A DNA stretch of 15,467 bases from JACVRX01 sp035697245 (GTDB taxonomy: Bacteria; Actinomycetota; Actinomycetes; Jiangellales; Jiangellaceae): assembly GCA_035697245.1 (NCBI GenBank), contig DASSDH010000129.1, positions 1 through 15,467 on the forward strand, read 5' to 3'. The position numbers and the translations under genes were made by a program. The notes below the pieces were generated by a model. The model saw nothing but the letters and a program-made list of their open reading frames with translations, was not told the DNA's origin and did no database searches. Shown here piece by piece: positions 5,838-13,161 of the stretch (the stretch's first letter is position 1; every line of letters starts with the position of its first letter).

Positions 5838-8209
5838 CGCGGCTCTCCCTTCGCCGCGCGAATGGCTTGCCAGACGTGCATGGGCGAACACGGCATCGGC
5901 ACGTCGTTGACGCCGAGTGGTCGCAGCGCGTCGACCACCGCGTTGACGATCGCTGGAGTCGATGCGATGGTGCCGGTCTCGCCGACGCCCTTCACTCCCA
6001 GCGGATTGGTGGTCGACGGGGTCTCGGTGCGATCGGTGGTAAAGGAAGGCAGGTCAGCCGAGGTCGGTAGCAGGTAGTCGACGAACGTGCCAGAGGTCAG
6101 GTTGCCATCGTCGTCGTAGACCGCCTCCTCGAACAGCGCCTGCGAGACCCCCTGTGCGACACCACCATGGATCTGGCCGTCGACGACGAGCGGATTGACG
6201 ACCTTGCCGATGTCGTCGACTGCTACGTATTGCTTGAGGTCCACCTTGCCGGTCTCCGTGTCGACCTCGACGTGCGCCAGGTGGGTGCCATGCGGGACCG
6301 AGAACGTGTCCGGATCCATGACTGCGTCAGCAGTGAGGATGGGATCGGCGCCGGCTGGCAGATCGTGTGCGACGAACGATGCGAAGGCCAATTCCTGAAT
6401 GGACTTGCCCTGCTCCGCGGAGCCGAGCACCGAGAACCGGCCGGCCGCGAACTCGACGTCGCGTACGTCGACCTCCAACTGATGAGCTGCGAGAGCTTGC
6501 GCCTTTTCAACGATCTTCTCGCACGCCTTGACGATGGCCATTCCGCCGACGACCAGCGAGCGGGAGCCGTAGGTGTCCAGCCCGAGAGGTGCGGTGCGGG
6601 TGTCGCCGTGTACGACGACGACGTCGTCGTAGGGAACGCCGAGTGCATCGGCTGCGACCTGGGCGAACGTGGTCTCGTGGCCCTGGCCGTGCGGTGAGGT
6701 GCCGGTCACCACCTCGACTTTGCCCAGCGGCAGCACCCGGACGGTGGCAGCTTCCCAGCCGCCGGCGATGTACCCCTCCCGGCCGAGCCATCGCGACGGC
6801 GCCAGCCCGCACATCTCGGTGTAGGTGGACACGCCGATCCCGATCTGCACCGGGTCGTTGCGGTCACGGCGGGCCTGCTGCTCGCGCCGCAGGTCGTCGT
6901 ACCCGAGCAGCTCAGTGGCGCGCGCCGTGGCCTTCTCGTAGTCGCCGGAGTCGTACTCGAGCCCAGCCACGGTCGTGTAGGGGAACTCGTCCCGCTCGAT
7001 CCAGTTCTTGCGACGCAGATCGAGCGGTTCCATGCCCAGTTCGTTGGCGAGCTCATCCATGATCCGCTCGATCACATAGGTCGCCTCGGGACGGCCAGCG
7101 CCTCGATAGGCGTCGGTCGGCGTCTTGTTGGTGAACACTCCTGTGCACGACAGGTCGTGGGCCTCGAACTTGTAGATGCCGGGGTACATATACCGGCCGA
7201 GCAGCGGGATGCAGGGGGTGAGCAATTGGAGATAAGCACCCATGTTCGTGATCAGGTCGACCTTGAGGCCGAGTACCGTACCGTCGCGCATCGCGGTGAT
7301 CTCGACATCCTGGATCAGGTCTCGGCCGTGGATCGTGACCTGGCAGTTCTCGCTGCGGGTTTCGGTCCACTTGACCGGGACGCCGAGCTTCTTGGCGAGG
7401 ACGACCCCGATCGCCTCCTCGGCGTACACGTCGAGCTTGGAGCCGAAGCCGCCGCCGACGTCGGGCGCGATGACTCGCAGACTTGACTGCGGGACGCCGG
7501 CCGTCAGCGAGATGAAAATCTGTACAAAGTGTGGCACCTGGGTCGAGGACCACATCGTGTATTCGTTGGTGGCCGGAGTGGGCTCGACGACGACTGAGCG
7601 CGGCTCGATCGCGCTCGGGATCAGCCGCTGGTTGATGAACCGGCGCTTCAGCACGACGTCGGCGCGCTCGTGAGCCGCGGCATAGTCGCCGTGGCTCTCC
7701 TGCCAGGTGAAGCAACGGTTCGCAGGAATGTCGTCGTGGACGAGCGCCGAACCCTCGGCCATGGCGGCTTCCATGTCGACGACCGCCGGCAGCTGGTCGA
7801 GGTCGAAGTCGATAGCTTCCAGGGCGTCGACGGCGGCCTCTCGACTGGTCGCGGCCACGACCGCGAGGCCGTCGCCGACGAATCGCACCTTGTCGGCTGC
7901 GAGCGGGAAGTGCGGCGGCGTCTTCTGGTCCTCTGAGACCGTCCACGCCATCGGCAGCGATCCCCATTCGGCGGCGAGCTCTCCGCCGGAGAACGCGGCG
8001 ACAACACCGGGCCGCTCGCGGGCACCCGATACGTCGACCTTCGTGATCGTCGCGTGCGCCACCGGGCTGCGCAGGATCGCCAGGTGCAGCATGCCGGGCA
8101 GGGTGATGTTGTCGGTCCATTGGGTGCGCCCGGTGAGCAGGTGCGCGTCCTCGCGTCGCGGTCGAGCCTGCCCGACCTCTGCGACGCGGCCCTCTGCGAC
8201 GGTGCTCAT
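5834..8209 (-). CDS. coxL: Molybdenum hydroxylase large subunit, form II CoxL-type
   Basis: This is the 791-aa molybdopterin-binding catalytic subunit of an aerobic CO-dehydrogenase/xanthine-oxidase-family enzyme. Seen are PDVGGGFGSKLD (249-260, cofactor contact), AYRGAGR (367-373) at the active-site loop, and KGVGETGTIAS near the C-terminus with the catalytic Glu at about 744. True CO dehydrogenases (form I) carry AYxCSFR, whose Cys binds copper. The AYRGAGR here marks form II (BMS-type), and the S-L-M gene order is also that of form II. Activity on CO is disputed for form II and the real substrate here is unknown. The ATG at 8209 overlaps the coxS stop by ATGA and has AGAGGT upstream. No xdhC- or coxDEF-type maturation gene is in the window. 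Confidence 0.94.
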   Translation of the reverse strand: MSTVAEGRVAEVGQARPRREDAHLLTGRTQWTDNITLPGMLHLAILRSPVAHATITKVDVSGARERPGVVAAFSGGELAAEWGSLPMAWTVSEDQKTPPHFPLAADKVRFVGDGLAVVAATSREAAVDALEAIDFDLDQLPAVVDMEAAMAEGSALVHDDIPANRCFTWQESHGDYAAAHERADVVLKRRFINQRLIPSAIEPRSVVVEPTPATNEYTMWSSTQVPHFVQIFISLTAGVPQSSLRVIAPDVGGGFGSKLDVYAEEAIGVVLAKKLGVPVKWTETRSENCQVTIHGRDLIQDVEITAMRDGTVLGLKVDLITNMGAYLQLLTPCIPLLGRYMYPGIYKFEAHDLSCTGVFTNKTPTDAYRGAGRPEATYVIERIMDELANELGMEPLDLRRKNWIERDEFPYTTVAGLEYDSGDYEKATARATELLGYDDLRREQQARRDRNDPVQIGIGVSTYTEMCGLAPSRWLGREGYIAGGWEAATVRVLPLGKVEVVTGTSPHGQGHETTFAQVAADALGVPYDDVVVVHGDTRTAPLGLDTYGSRSLVVGGMAIVKACEKIVEKAQALAAHQLEVDVRDVEFAAGRFSVLGSAEQGKSIQELAFASFVAHDLPAGADPILTADAVMDPDTFSVPHGTHLAHVEVDTETGKVDLKQYVAVDDIGKVVNPLVVDGQIHGGVAQGVSQALFEEAVYDDDGNLTSGTFVDYLLPTSADLPSFTTDRTETPSTTNPLGVKGVGETGTIASTPAIVNAVVDALRPLGVNDVPMPCSPMHVWQAIRAAKGEPR

Positions 8210-8706
8210 GCCGGCACCTCTTCCTGGGCAGGTGCTGCATCCGCACTGGCTTTGGCGGCAACCTGTACGGCCCGAACGATGTTCTGGTAGCCGGTACAGC
8301 GGCACAGGTTGCCTTCCAGCCCGGCGCGGATCTCCTGTTCGGTCGGGTCTGGGTTGTTGGCCAGCAGGTCCACCGCCGCGATGACCATCCCGGGCGTGCA
8401 GTAACCGCACTGCAAGGCATGGCATTCATGGAATGCCTGCTGTACCGGGTGCAACGACCCATTGTCGGCGGTGAGGCCCTCGATCGTGGTGACCTCGCCG
8501 CCGTCAGCTTGCACGGCCAGCACCGAACAGCTCTTAACGCTCTGGCCGTCGAGTAGGACCGTACAAGCCCCGCAGTTGGAGGTGTCGCAACCGACCACTG
8601 TCCCGACCTTGCGGGCATGATCTCGGAGATAGTGGACGAGCAGAAGGCGGCTCTCGATGTCGTGTTCGTGCCGGACGCCGTCGACGATGACGCTGATCCT
8701 GGGCAC
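8206..8706 (-). CDS. coxS: Molybdenum hydroxylase [2Fe-2S] subunit (CoxS-type)
   Basis: This is the small iron-sulfur subunit (166 aa), which carries electrons from the molybdenum site to the flavin subunit. The N-terminal plant-ferredoxin-type cluster is bound by Cys40, Cys45, Cys48 and Cys60 (GCDTSNCGACTVLLDG...C). The C-terminal four-helix domain holds the second cluster by Cys100, Cys103, Cys135 and Cys137 (QCGYCTPGM and LCRCTGY). All eight ligands are present. The start is GTG at 8706, supported by AGGAGG 6 bases upstream; longer in-frame starts lack family similarity. It is the first gene of the S-L-M-G operon. The C-terminal tail after about 150 is Ala/Glu-rich and probably disordered. 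Confidence 0.95.
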   Translation of the reverse strand: MPRISVIVDGVRHEHDIESRLLLVHYLRDHARKVGTVVGCDTSNCGACTVLLDGQSVKSCSVLAVQADGGEVTTIEGLTADNGSLHPVQQAFHECHALQCGYCTPGMVIAAVDLLANNPDPTEQEIRAGLEGNLCRCTGYQNIVRAVQVAAKASADAAPAQEEVPA

Positions 8707-8861
8707 TGCTTCCTCCTTAGCCAGGGGAAACCGGGCGACCTCGTCAGCCACATTAGGCATGCCGGAGCTACTCCGTAAGACCTCGAGACGAACCGACCAA
8801 GAGATCATCGGAGTGGGAGTTAGCCTGCTGGTATTGAACGAATCAGCCAGGGAGCCCCGCC
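8707..8861. promoter_or_regulatory. Divergent promoter region between cox operon and coiled-coil gene
   Basis: This 155-bp gap must hold promoters for both the leftward cox operon and the rightward gene at 8862. A small palindrome, CGGAG-CTA-CTCCG (8763-8775), sits near its middle and could be an operator. TAATGT on the minus strand and TAGCCT (8821-8826) on the plus strand fit a loose TANNNT -10 box, but good -35 boxes are not evident. Everything beyond the gap and the palindrome is inference. Confidence 0.35.
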
Positions 8862-9485
8862 ATGTCCGGATGGCAGCACAACCACCAGGCGGGCGAGCAG
8901 CCGGATTCCGGTGACGACACCCGCGCGCTGGAGCGCGAGATCGACCGCTCGCTGCGGCGAGCGGACTACGCCGTCGTCCAGCCGGCCCGACGGCGATCGC
9001 CGTGGCTGACGGCCACGGCGATCGGGTTGGGACTGCTTTTTGCGGCGACTGCGGCGCTCGCGGCGTACCTCTGGCGGACAACCGACGAGTGGACGGCGGA
9101 GTCGGACCGGCTCGAGAACACCGCGATCGAGTTGGCAGCAGCCCGCGACGCCATCGCCGGCGAGCTTGACCAGGCCGAGCGCGATCTTGCGGCGACCGAG
9201 GAGCAGCTACGCCAGGCCCAGGACCGGATCACCGCGCTCGCCGACGAGAAAGCGCAGACCGCCGACGAGCGTGAGGTCGCACGCCAGGTTGCGGGGTCGG
9301 TCGTCGTCGTCGCGAACCAGCTCGAGATCTGTGTCCGTGGACAGAGCCAGCTGATCACCGCGTTGGAGGACATCGAGTCGTACGACCCGACATCGGTGTC
9401 GGCCTTCGCGCGTGAGGTGAGCACGGCCTGCACCGAGGCCTTGGACGGGAGCAAGGAGATCAAGCGTCAGCTGGGGATCGAGTGA
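8862..9485 (+). CDS. Membrane-anchored coiled-coil protein, unknown function
   Basis: I do not recognise a named family. The 207-aa protein has a polar cytosolic N-terminus (1-47) with the basic patch ARRRSPW, and one membrane helix (about 48-70, LTATAIGLGLLFAATAALA). A strongly heptad-like coiled coil runs from about 76 to 145 (Glu/Gln/Ala/Arg-rich), then a small folded region with two Cys (157 and 190) that could form a disulfide outside the membrane. ATG at 8862 has AGGGAG 7 bases upstream. Its stop overlaps the start of the protease-like lipoprotein gene as GTGA, so the two proteins are made together. A scaffold or partner for that protease is a reasonable guess only. Confidence 0.85.
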   Translation: MSGWQHNHQAGEQPDSGDDTRALEREIDRSLRRADYAVVQPARRRSPWLTATAIGLGLLFAATAALAAYLWRTTDEWTAESDRLENTAIELAAARDAIAGELDQAERDLAATEEQLRQAQDRITALADEKAQTADEREVARQVAGSVVVVANQLEICVRGQSQLITALEDIESYDPTSVSAFAREVSTACTEALDGSKEIKRQLGIE

Positions 9486-10204
9486 GCCGTCCGCTGTGGG
9501 GGTTCATCGCTACTTCGGCGTTGCTGATCGGTGGCTGTGGGAGCCTGCCGCCGTTCCCCGAACCGGTAGCCATCGGCGAGACGACGGCGGTAACGACGCC
9601 GTCGCCCGGCGCGACGACGCTGTCCCCGGACGGCTTCCGTACCACCGAGCGCGTCGCCGTGCGGGTTCGGAACGTCGGTTGCGGTGGGGTGAGCACCGGC
9701 AGCGGCTTCGCGGTGTCCGAGGACGTGCTCGTGACCAACCGGCACGTCGTTGCCGGCGCTGACACGCTCCAGGTCAGCACCTACGACGGCCAAGACCTGC
9801 TCGTCGAAACCGCCGGTGCGGCCGTCGTCGCCGACCTGGCAATTGTCAGCACCCGGTCCGGTCTGCCGGCCGCAGTGACGCTTGCGGACGCCGATCCGGG
9901 GGTCGGCGACCCGATCGAGGTCGTCGGCTTTCCCGGCGGCGGCCGGCTCACCTCGAGCACCGGCACCATTCTCGGTTTCGAGGAAGACCCGCTCGACGCC
10001 AACACCGGCCCGGTGATCGTTACCGACGCCGTCGCGGAACCTGGCTCGTCGGGCAGCCCAATGTATGACGCGTCCGGGCAGGTCGTGGGCGTCGTCTATG
10101 CGGCCGCTGAGGACGGCAGCCGGTCCCTGGCAGTACCGGTGTCGACCCTGCGGCGGCTGCTGGCCGACCCGGACGCCACCGACGACATCCCGCCTTGCGA
10201 GTGA
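9482..10204 (+). CDS. Secreted trypsin-like serine protease lipoprotein
   Basis: This 240-aa protein begins with a signal sequence ending in the lipobox LIGGC (Cys19), so it should be anchored outside the cytoplasmic membrane. After a Thr/Pro-rich linker (about 31-55) comes a chymotrypsin-fold domain (about 56-230). The triad is visible: His88 in VTNRHVVAG, Asp118 in VADLAIV and Ser190 in AEPGSSGSP. It looks catalytically intact. No PDZ domain follows, unlike DegP/HtrA proteins. Cys67 and the penultimate Cys239 may form a disulfide. The GTG start at 9482 overlaps the upstream stop (GTGA), which indicates coupled translation. The substrate is unknown; the co-encoded coiled-coil protein is the obvious candidate partner. 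Confidence 0.9.
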   Translation: MSRPLWGFIATSALLIGGCGSLPPFPEPVAIGETTAVTTPSPGATTLSPDGFRTTERVAVRVRNVGCGGVSTGSGFAVSEDVLVTNRHVVAGADTLQVSTYDGQDLLVETAGAAVVADLAIVSTRSGLPAAVTLADADPGVGDPIEVVGFPGGGRLTSSTGTILGFEEDPLDANTGPVIVTDAVAEPGSSGSPMYDASGQVVGVVYAAAEDGSRSLAVPVSTLRRLLADPDATDDIPPCE

Positions 10205-10264
10205 GTGTCCCCACTGCGGTCTACGCTCCTGTGCGGTACGCGTCGTCCTACGAGGAGGTATGCG

Positions 10265-10651
10265 ATGGCCGACAAAGTGGTGCACTTCGAGATCCCCGCC
10301 GACGACCTCGACCGGGCCAGGGCGTTCTACGGCGAGGCGTTCGGCTGGGCGATCAACTCGATACCCGAGCTCGACTACAGCACCGTCGAGACGACGCCCA
10401 CCGACGACACGAACATGCCGACCGAGCCGGGCGCGATCAACGGCGGCATGATGCGGCGGCAAGCTCCGATCACTGGCCCCGTCCTCACCATCGGCGTCGC
10501 CGACGTCGATGCGTCACTGCGGCGAATCGAGGAGCTCGGCGGCAAGGTCGCGATCCCCAAGCAAGCTGTCGCCGACATGGGGTTCACGGCCTATTTCAGC
10601 GACCCGGAGGGCAACCTCGTGGGTCTGTGGGAGTCCGCCCAGCCGGGCTGA
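10265..10651 (+). CDS. VOC (glyoxalase/bleomycin-resistance fold) family protein
   Basis: This is a 128-aa protein with two paired beta-alpha-beta-beta-beta modules of the vicinal-oxygen-chelate fold. Seen are HFEIPADDLDRARAFYGEAF at 7-26, VADVDASLRRIEELGGKV in the middle, and the closing FSDPEGNLVGLWES. Candidate metal ligands are His7 and the Glu near the C-terminus. Small single-copy VOC proteins have varied and usually unknown substrates, so no reaction is assigned. ATG at 10265 has GGAGG 6 bases upstream, an excellent site. It lies 60 bases after the protease gene and 24 before the winged-helix gene, all on the same strand, so co-transcription is possible. Confidence 0.9.
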   Translation: MADKVVHFEIPADDLDRARAFYGEAFGWAINSIPELDYSTVETTPTDDTNMPTEPGAINGGMMRRQAPITGPVLTIGVADVDASLRRIEELGGKVAIPKQAVADMGFTAYFSDPEGNLVGLWESAQPG

Positions 10652-10675
10652 CGTTCCTCGGGCGCCGAGGCCGGG

Positions 10676-11815
10676 ATGTCGGCTGCGACTGCGAGGATGC
10701 GGCGCGTGGGTCGTGACGTCCTGACCAGCCGGGCCCTCAACCGGGCCACCCTGGCCCGGCAACTGCTCCTGCAGAGAACGCCACGAGATCCCGTCGAGGT
10801 GGTGACCCATCTCGTCGGCATGCAGGCGCAGAACCCGCTCGACCCATACCTCGCGCTGTGGTCACGGCTCGCCGACTTCGACCCGGATGCGTTCGGCCGG
10901 CTGATCGAGAAGCGGGAGCTGGTCCGGATCGTCGTGATGCGCTCCACCATCCATCTGGTCACGGCCGACGACGCGCTGTTCCTCCGGCCGATCATGCAGC
11001 CGGTCATCGACGCGGAGATGACGCGGCACAGCGAATACGCACCGCTGCTCCGCGGGGTGGATATGGCTCCTGTGGTTGCGTTCGCGCACCCGCTGCTGAC
11101 CCAGTCGCCGATGCCGCTGCACAAGCTTCGTGCGGTACTTGCCAAGAGGTTCCCGGAGTTGCCCACGGCGGCCATCACCTACGCCTGCCGCAACTACCTG
11201 CCTCTCGTCCAGATCCCGCCGCGAGGAGTGTGGGGAAAGAAGCTGCAGGTCACGTCCACGCCCCTGGACAGCTGGCTGGGCCGGTCGCTCCACACTGATG
11301 CGACGATCGACGAGGCAGTGCTGCGCTACCTGGCCGCATTCGGCCCGGCCCTGATCGCGGACGCGGCAGCCTGGTCCAGACTCACCGGCTTTCGGGAGGT
11401 GTTCGACCGGCTGCGGCCACAGTTGCGGGTCTTCGTCGACGAGAAGGGACGAGACCTGTTCGACCTTCCCGACGCTCCAAGGCCTGACCCCGACATTTCG
11501 GCGCCGGTTCGGTTCCTTCCCGAATACGACAACGTCCTGCTCTCGCACGCCGATCGCAGCCGGTTCGGTGCCGATGCACAGCTGTTTGCGTCCGCTTTGG
11601 GAGCCTTCAAAGGGTCCGTGTTGCTCGACGGAGTGGTCCGGGCGATCTGGAGCAGCCGCCTCGACAAGGACACCGGCGTGGCCACCGCGACCGTCCATCA
11701 TCTGCCGCTGGCCCCGGCTGATTCGGCGGCTGTGGAAGCCGAGGGACGCGCGGCGGTCGAGTTCTGGCACCCGGAGGCCGACACTCGCGACGTGCACATG
11801 ATGCCGATTCCCTGA
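10676..11815 (+). CDS. Winged-helix DNA-binding protein, AlkX/AlkZ (YcaQ-like) superfamily
   Basis: This is a 379-aa protein of the HTH_42 (PF06224) superfamily. Characterised members AlkZ and YcaQ/AlkX are DNA glycosylases that unhook interstrand crosslinks or remove alkylated bases. The N-terminal HLVGMQAQNPLDPYLALW (45-62) contains the Gln-x-Gln motif (Gln50, Gln52) of the YcaQ/AlkX branch, rather than the Gln-x-Asp of AlkZ. Further family features are MRSTIHLVTADDA, the central winged helices (about 205-260, RYLAAFGPALIADAAAWSRL) and FLPEYDNVLLSHADR. ATG at 10676 with GAGG upstream was taken; the in-frame ATG at 10697 is an alternative. Many actinobacterial members have never been tested, so glycosylase activity is likely but unproven. 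Confidence 0.88.
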   Translation: MSAATARMRRVGRDVLTSRALNRATLARQLLLQRTPRDPVEVVTHLVGMQAQNPLDPYLALWSRLADFDPDAFGRLIEKRELVRIVVMRSTIHLVTADDALFLRPIMQPVIDAEMTRHSEYAPLLRGVDMAPVVAFAHPLLTQSPMPLHKLRAVLAKRFPELPTAAITYACRNYLPLVQIPPRGVWGKKLQVTSTPLDSWLGRSLHTDATIDEAVLRYLAAFGPALIADAAAWSRLTGFREVFDRLRPQLRVFVDEKGRDLFDLPDAPRPDPDISAPVRFLPEYDNVLLSHADRSRFGADAQLFASALGAFKGSVLLDGVVRAIWSSRLDKDTGVATATVHHLPLAPADSAAVEAEGRAAVEFWHPEADTRDVHMMPIP

Positions 11816-11884
11816 CCGGACGGGGTGAGGCGAAGGCCGGGACGGGCTGGCGTCGACGCATTCGGTTCGTTACACAATGGAGGG

Positions 11885-12523
11885 GTGACCGAGTGGCGAC
11901 CGGATATTCCGGACCGGCCCGACCGGCCGCTGCTGCGGTCGGAGTGGTCGGACCTGCCCGGTGATCCGGACCCGGCCGACCGGACGATGATCGCCCACGC
12001 GACAGCCGCCGCCGTGCTTCGGGTCGCACGCGACTCCGGATCCGACCCGGAGCGCACCAGACGCCTGATCGGGCTCGCCGACGACGTCGGCATCGATGAC
12101 ATCGCCGCGTTGTGGTGTGACGCCGGCGCGGCCACTCTGCCCGGCACGCTGTGGTCGTTGTACCTGTTGCGAACCTGGGTACACCGCGACGGCATCGAGG
12201 CTGCTCGCCTGTTCGCCGCCGGGCAGCGCGTCGCCGAGGTGTCGACCGTCGTTGCGGGGGTGGCCGACCCACCCGGTCCCCGCGAGGTCGCAAAGCTGGG
12301 CGATGCCGTTCTCACCAGCGCATTCGACGGGGATTTCGCGATTGCCCTGGAGCGCGCTGCGGCGTTCTGCCGAGTAGTCGCCGCCGGCCGCGCACACCTC
12401 GCCGACGACTGCCCGGACGAGGACGAATCCTTCCGCCAGACGCGGTTGGCCGACGGGAATCTACGCATGGCGCAGGAACTCGAGCACGCGGCCGCGCTCT
12501 GGCGCGAAGACGAGCTCACCTAG
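11885..12523 (+). CDS. Conserved actinobacterial hypothetical protein
   Basis: This soluble 212-aa protein has no named domain that I can see. It starts VTEWRPDIPDRPDRPLL, then PGDPDPADRTMIAHATAAAVL. It is mostly helical (ARLFAAGQRVAEV, ERAAAFCRVVAAGRA) and has no signal peptide or membrane helix. I recall similar proteins across actinobacteria, some labelled RNA polymerase beta subunit without visible reason; nothing here resembles RpoB. GTG at 11885 is the best start since the conserved part begins there, but GGAGG lies almost directly against it, too close for normal use. The TACACAAT six bases upstream could be a -10 box for a leaderless transcript. The longer frame from 11825 has no family-like sequence. 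Confidence 0.75.
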   Translation: MTEWRPDIPDRPDRPLLRSEWSDLPGDPDPADRTMIAHATAAAVLRVARDSGSDPERTRRLIGLADDVGIDDIAALWCDAGAATLPGTLWSLYLLRTWVHRDGIEAARLFAAGQRVAEVSTVVAGVADPPGPREVAKLGDAVLTSAFDGDFAIALERAAAFCRVVAAGRAHLADDCPDEDESFRQTRLADGNLRMAQELEHAAALWREDELT

Positions 12524-12745
12524 TGCGTTCCCGCCGGGGTCGGGTTTGGGGAATAGGCACCACAGCGGGTAGGTTCTGGTGCTGGCGACAGCCCTTCGGG
12601 GTTCTCGCTGGGCGTCGGAACCGTGGTAACCCCGGGTCCCGAAATTCGCCGCTACGAGCGGCCGTTGCGCCGAGAGGCGTTCCCGGTTCGGCGTCCGCAC
12701 TCGTCGGGTGGCCCCTGGTCCTCGGATCAGGGGCCGTTCCGCGCC
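12524..12745. other. Intergenic region between convergent genes
   Basis: These 222 bases separate the stop of the plus-strand hypothetical gene from the stop of the minus-strand metallopeptidase gene. No start codon with a ribosome-binding site and family-like product was seen on either strand. The right part holds a strong hairpin, listed separately. Confidence 0.6.
12710..12735 (-). terminator. Hairpin, likely terminator of the metallopeptidase gene
   Basis: GGCCCCTG (12710-12717) pairs perfectly with CAGGGGCC (12728-12735) around a 10-base loop. It starts 10 bases past the metallopeptidase stop and lies between convergent genes, so it may serve both directions. There is no long T run, common for high-GC actinobacterial terminators. 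Confidence 0.55.
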
Positions 12746-13096
12746 CTAGCCCCAGCCGAGCTCGTGCAGCCGGTCGTCGTCGATCCCGAAGTAGTGGGCG
12801 ACCTCGTGCACGACGGTCACTTGGACCTCGTCCACCACGTCGTCGTATGAGTCGCAGATCCGCAGGATGGGCTGGCGGAAGAGCCGGATCGTGTCCGGCA
12901 GCACGCCTGCGTACCAACCATCGCGCTCGGTGAGCGGCGTTCCCTCGTAGAGGCCGAGCAGATTCGGGCTGTCCTCGGGCGCCTCATCCTCGACCAGCAC
13001 CACCACGTTGTCGATCAGCTTGGCCAGCTCTGATGGGATGGTGTCCAGCGCCTCTGCGACGAGGTTCTCGAACTCCTCGGTTGATACGTCGAGCAC
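12746..13096 (-). CDS. Small zincin-type metallopeptidase (PF06262 family)
   Basis: This is a cytosolic minimal metallopeptidase of 116 aa, a length normal for this actinobacteria-rich family. The zinc motif HEVAHYFGIDDDRLHELGWG (97-116) closes the protein, with His97, Glu98 and His101 and a further His111. Upstream are the family segments NVVVLVEDEAP (30-40), LLGLYEGTPLTER (47-59) and YAGVLPDTIRLFRQPILR (62-79). I chose GTG at 13096 (LDVSTEEFENL follows), with GGAG 3 bases upstream; a GTG at 13129 would add 11 residues. The physiological substrate of the family is unknown. The gene diverges from the metallophosphoesterase gene, with 65 bases between the chosen starts. Confidence 0.9.
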   Translation of the reverse strand: MLDVSTEEFENLVAEALDTIPSELAKLIDNVVVLVEDEAPEDSPNLLGLYEGTPLTERDGWYAGVLPDTIRLFRQPILRICDSYDDVVDEVQVTVVHEVAHYFGIDDDRLHELGWG

Positions 13097-13161
13097 GATC
13101 TCCAGTCTCGCTGTTGTACGACCAGACACGGCAATGCGGCCTGGTGTGTTACCAACGATGC

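Noticed and set aside
5834..8209. True aerobic CO dehydrogenase (form I)
   Set aside because: The active-site loop reads AYRGAGR, without the Cys of AYxCSFR, and gene order is S-L-M. I kept the cox names only as family labels.
7053..8753. Long minus-strand frame of 566 residues overlapping coxL and coxS
   Set aside because: It is Arg/Pro-rich and out of frame with the clearly recognisable molybdenum-hydroxylase subunits, a shadow of high-GC coding DNA.
9467..10462. Minus-strand frame of 331 residues over the protease gene
   Set aside because: It is antisense to the protease with its intact catalytic triad, has no recognisable domain and is rich in Arg and Gly.
10862..11797. Minus-strand frame of 311 residues over the AlkX-like gene
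   Set aside because: The plus strand carries an obvious HTH_42-family protein; the opposite frame shows no family features.
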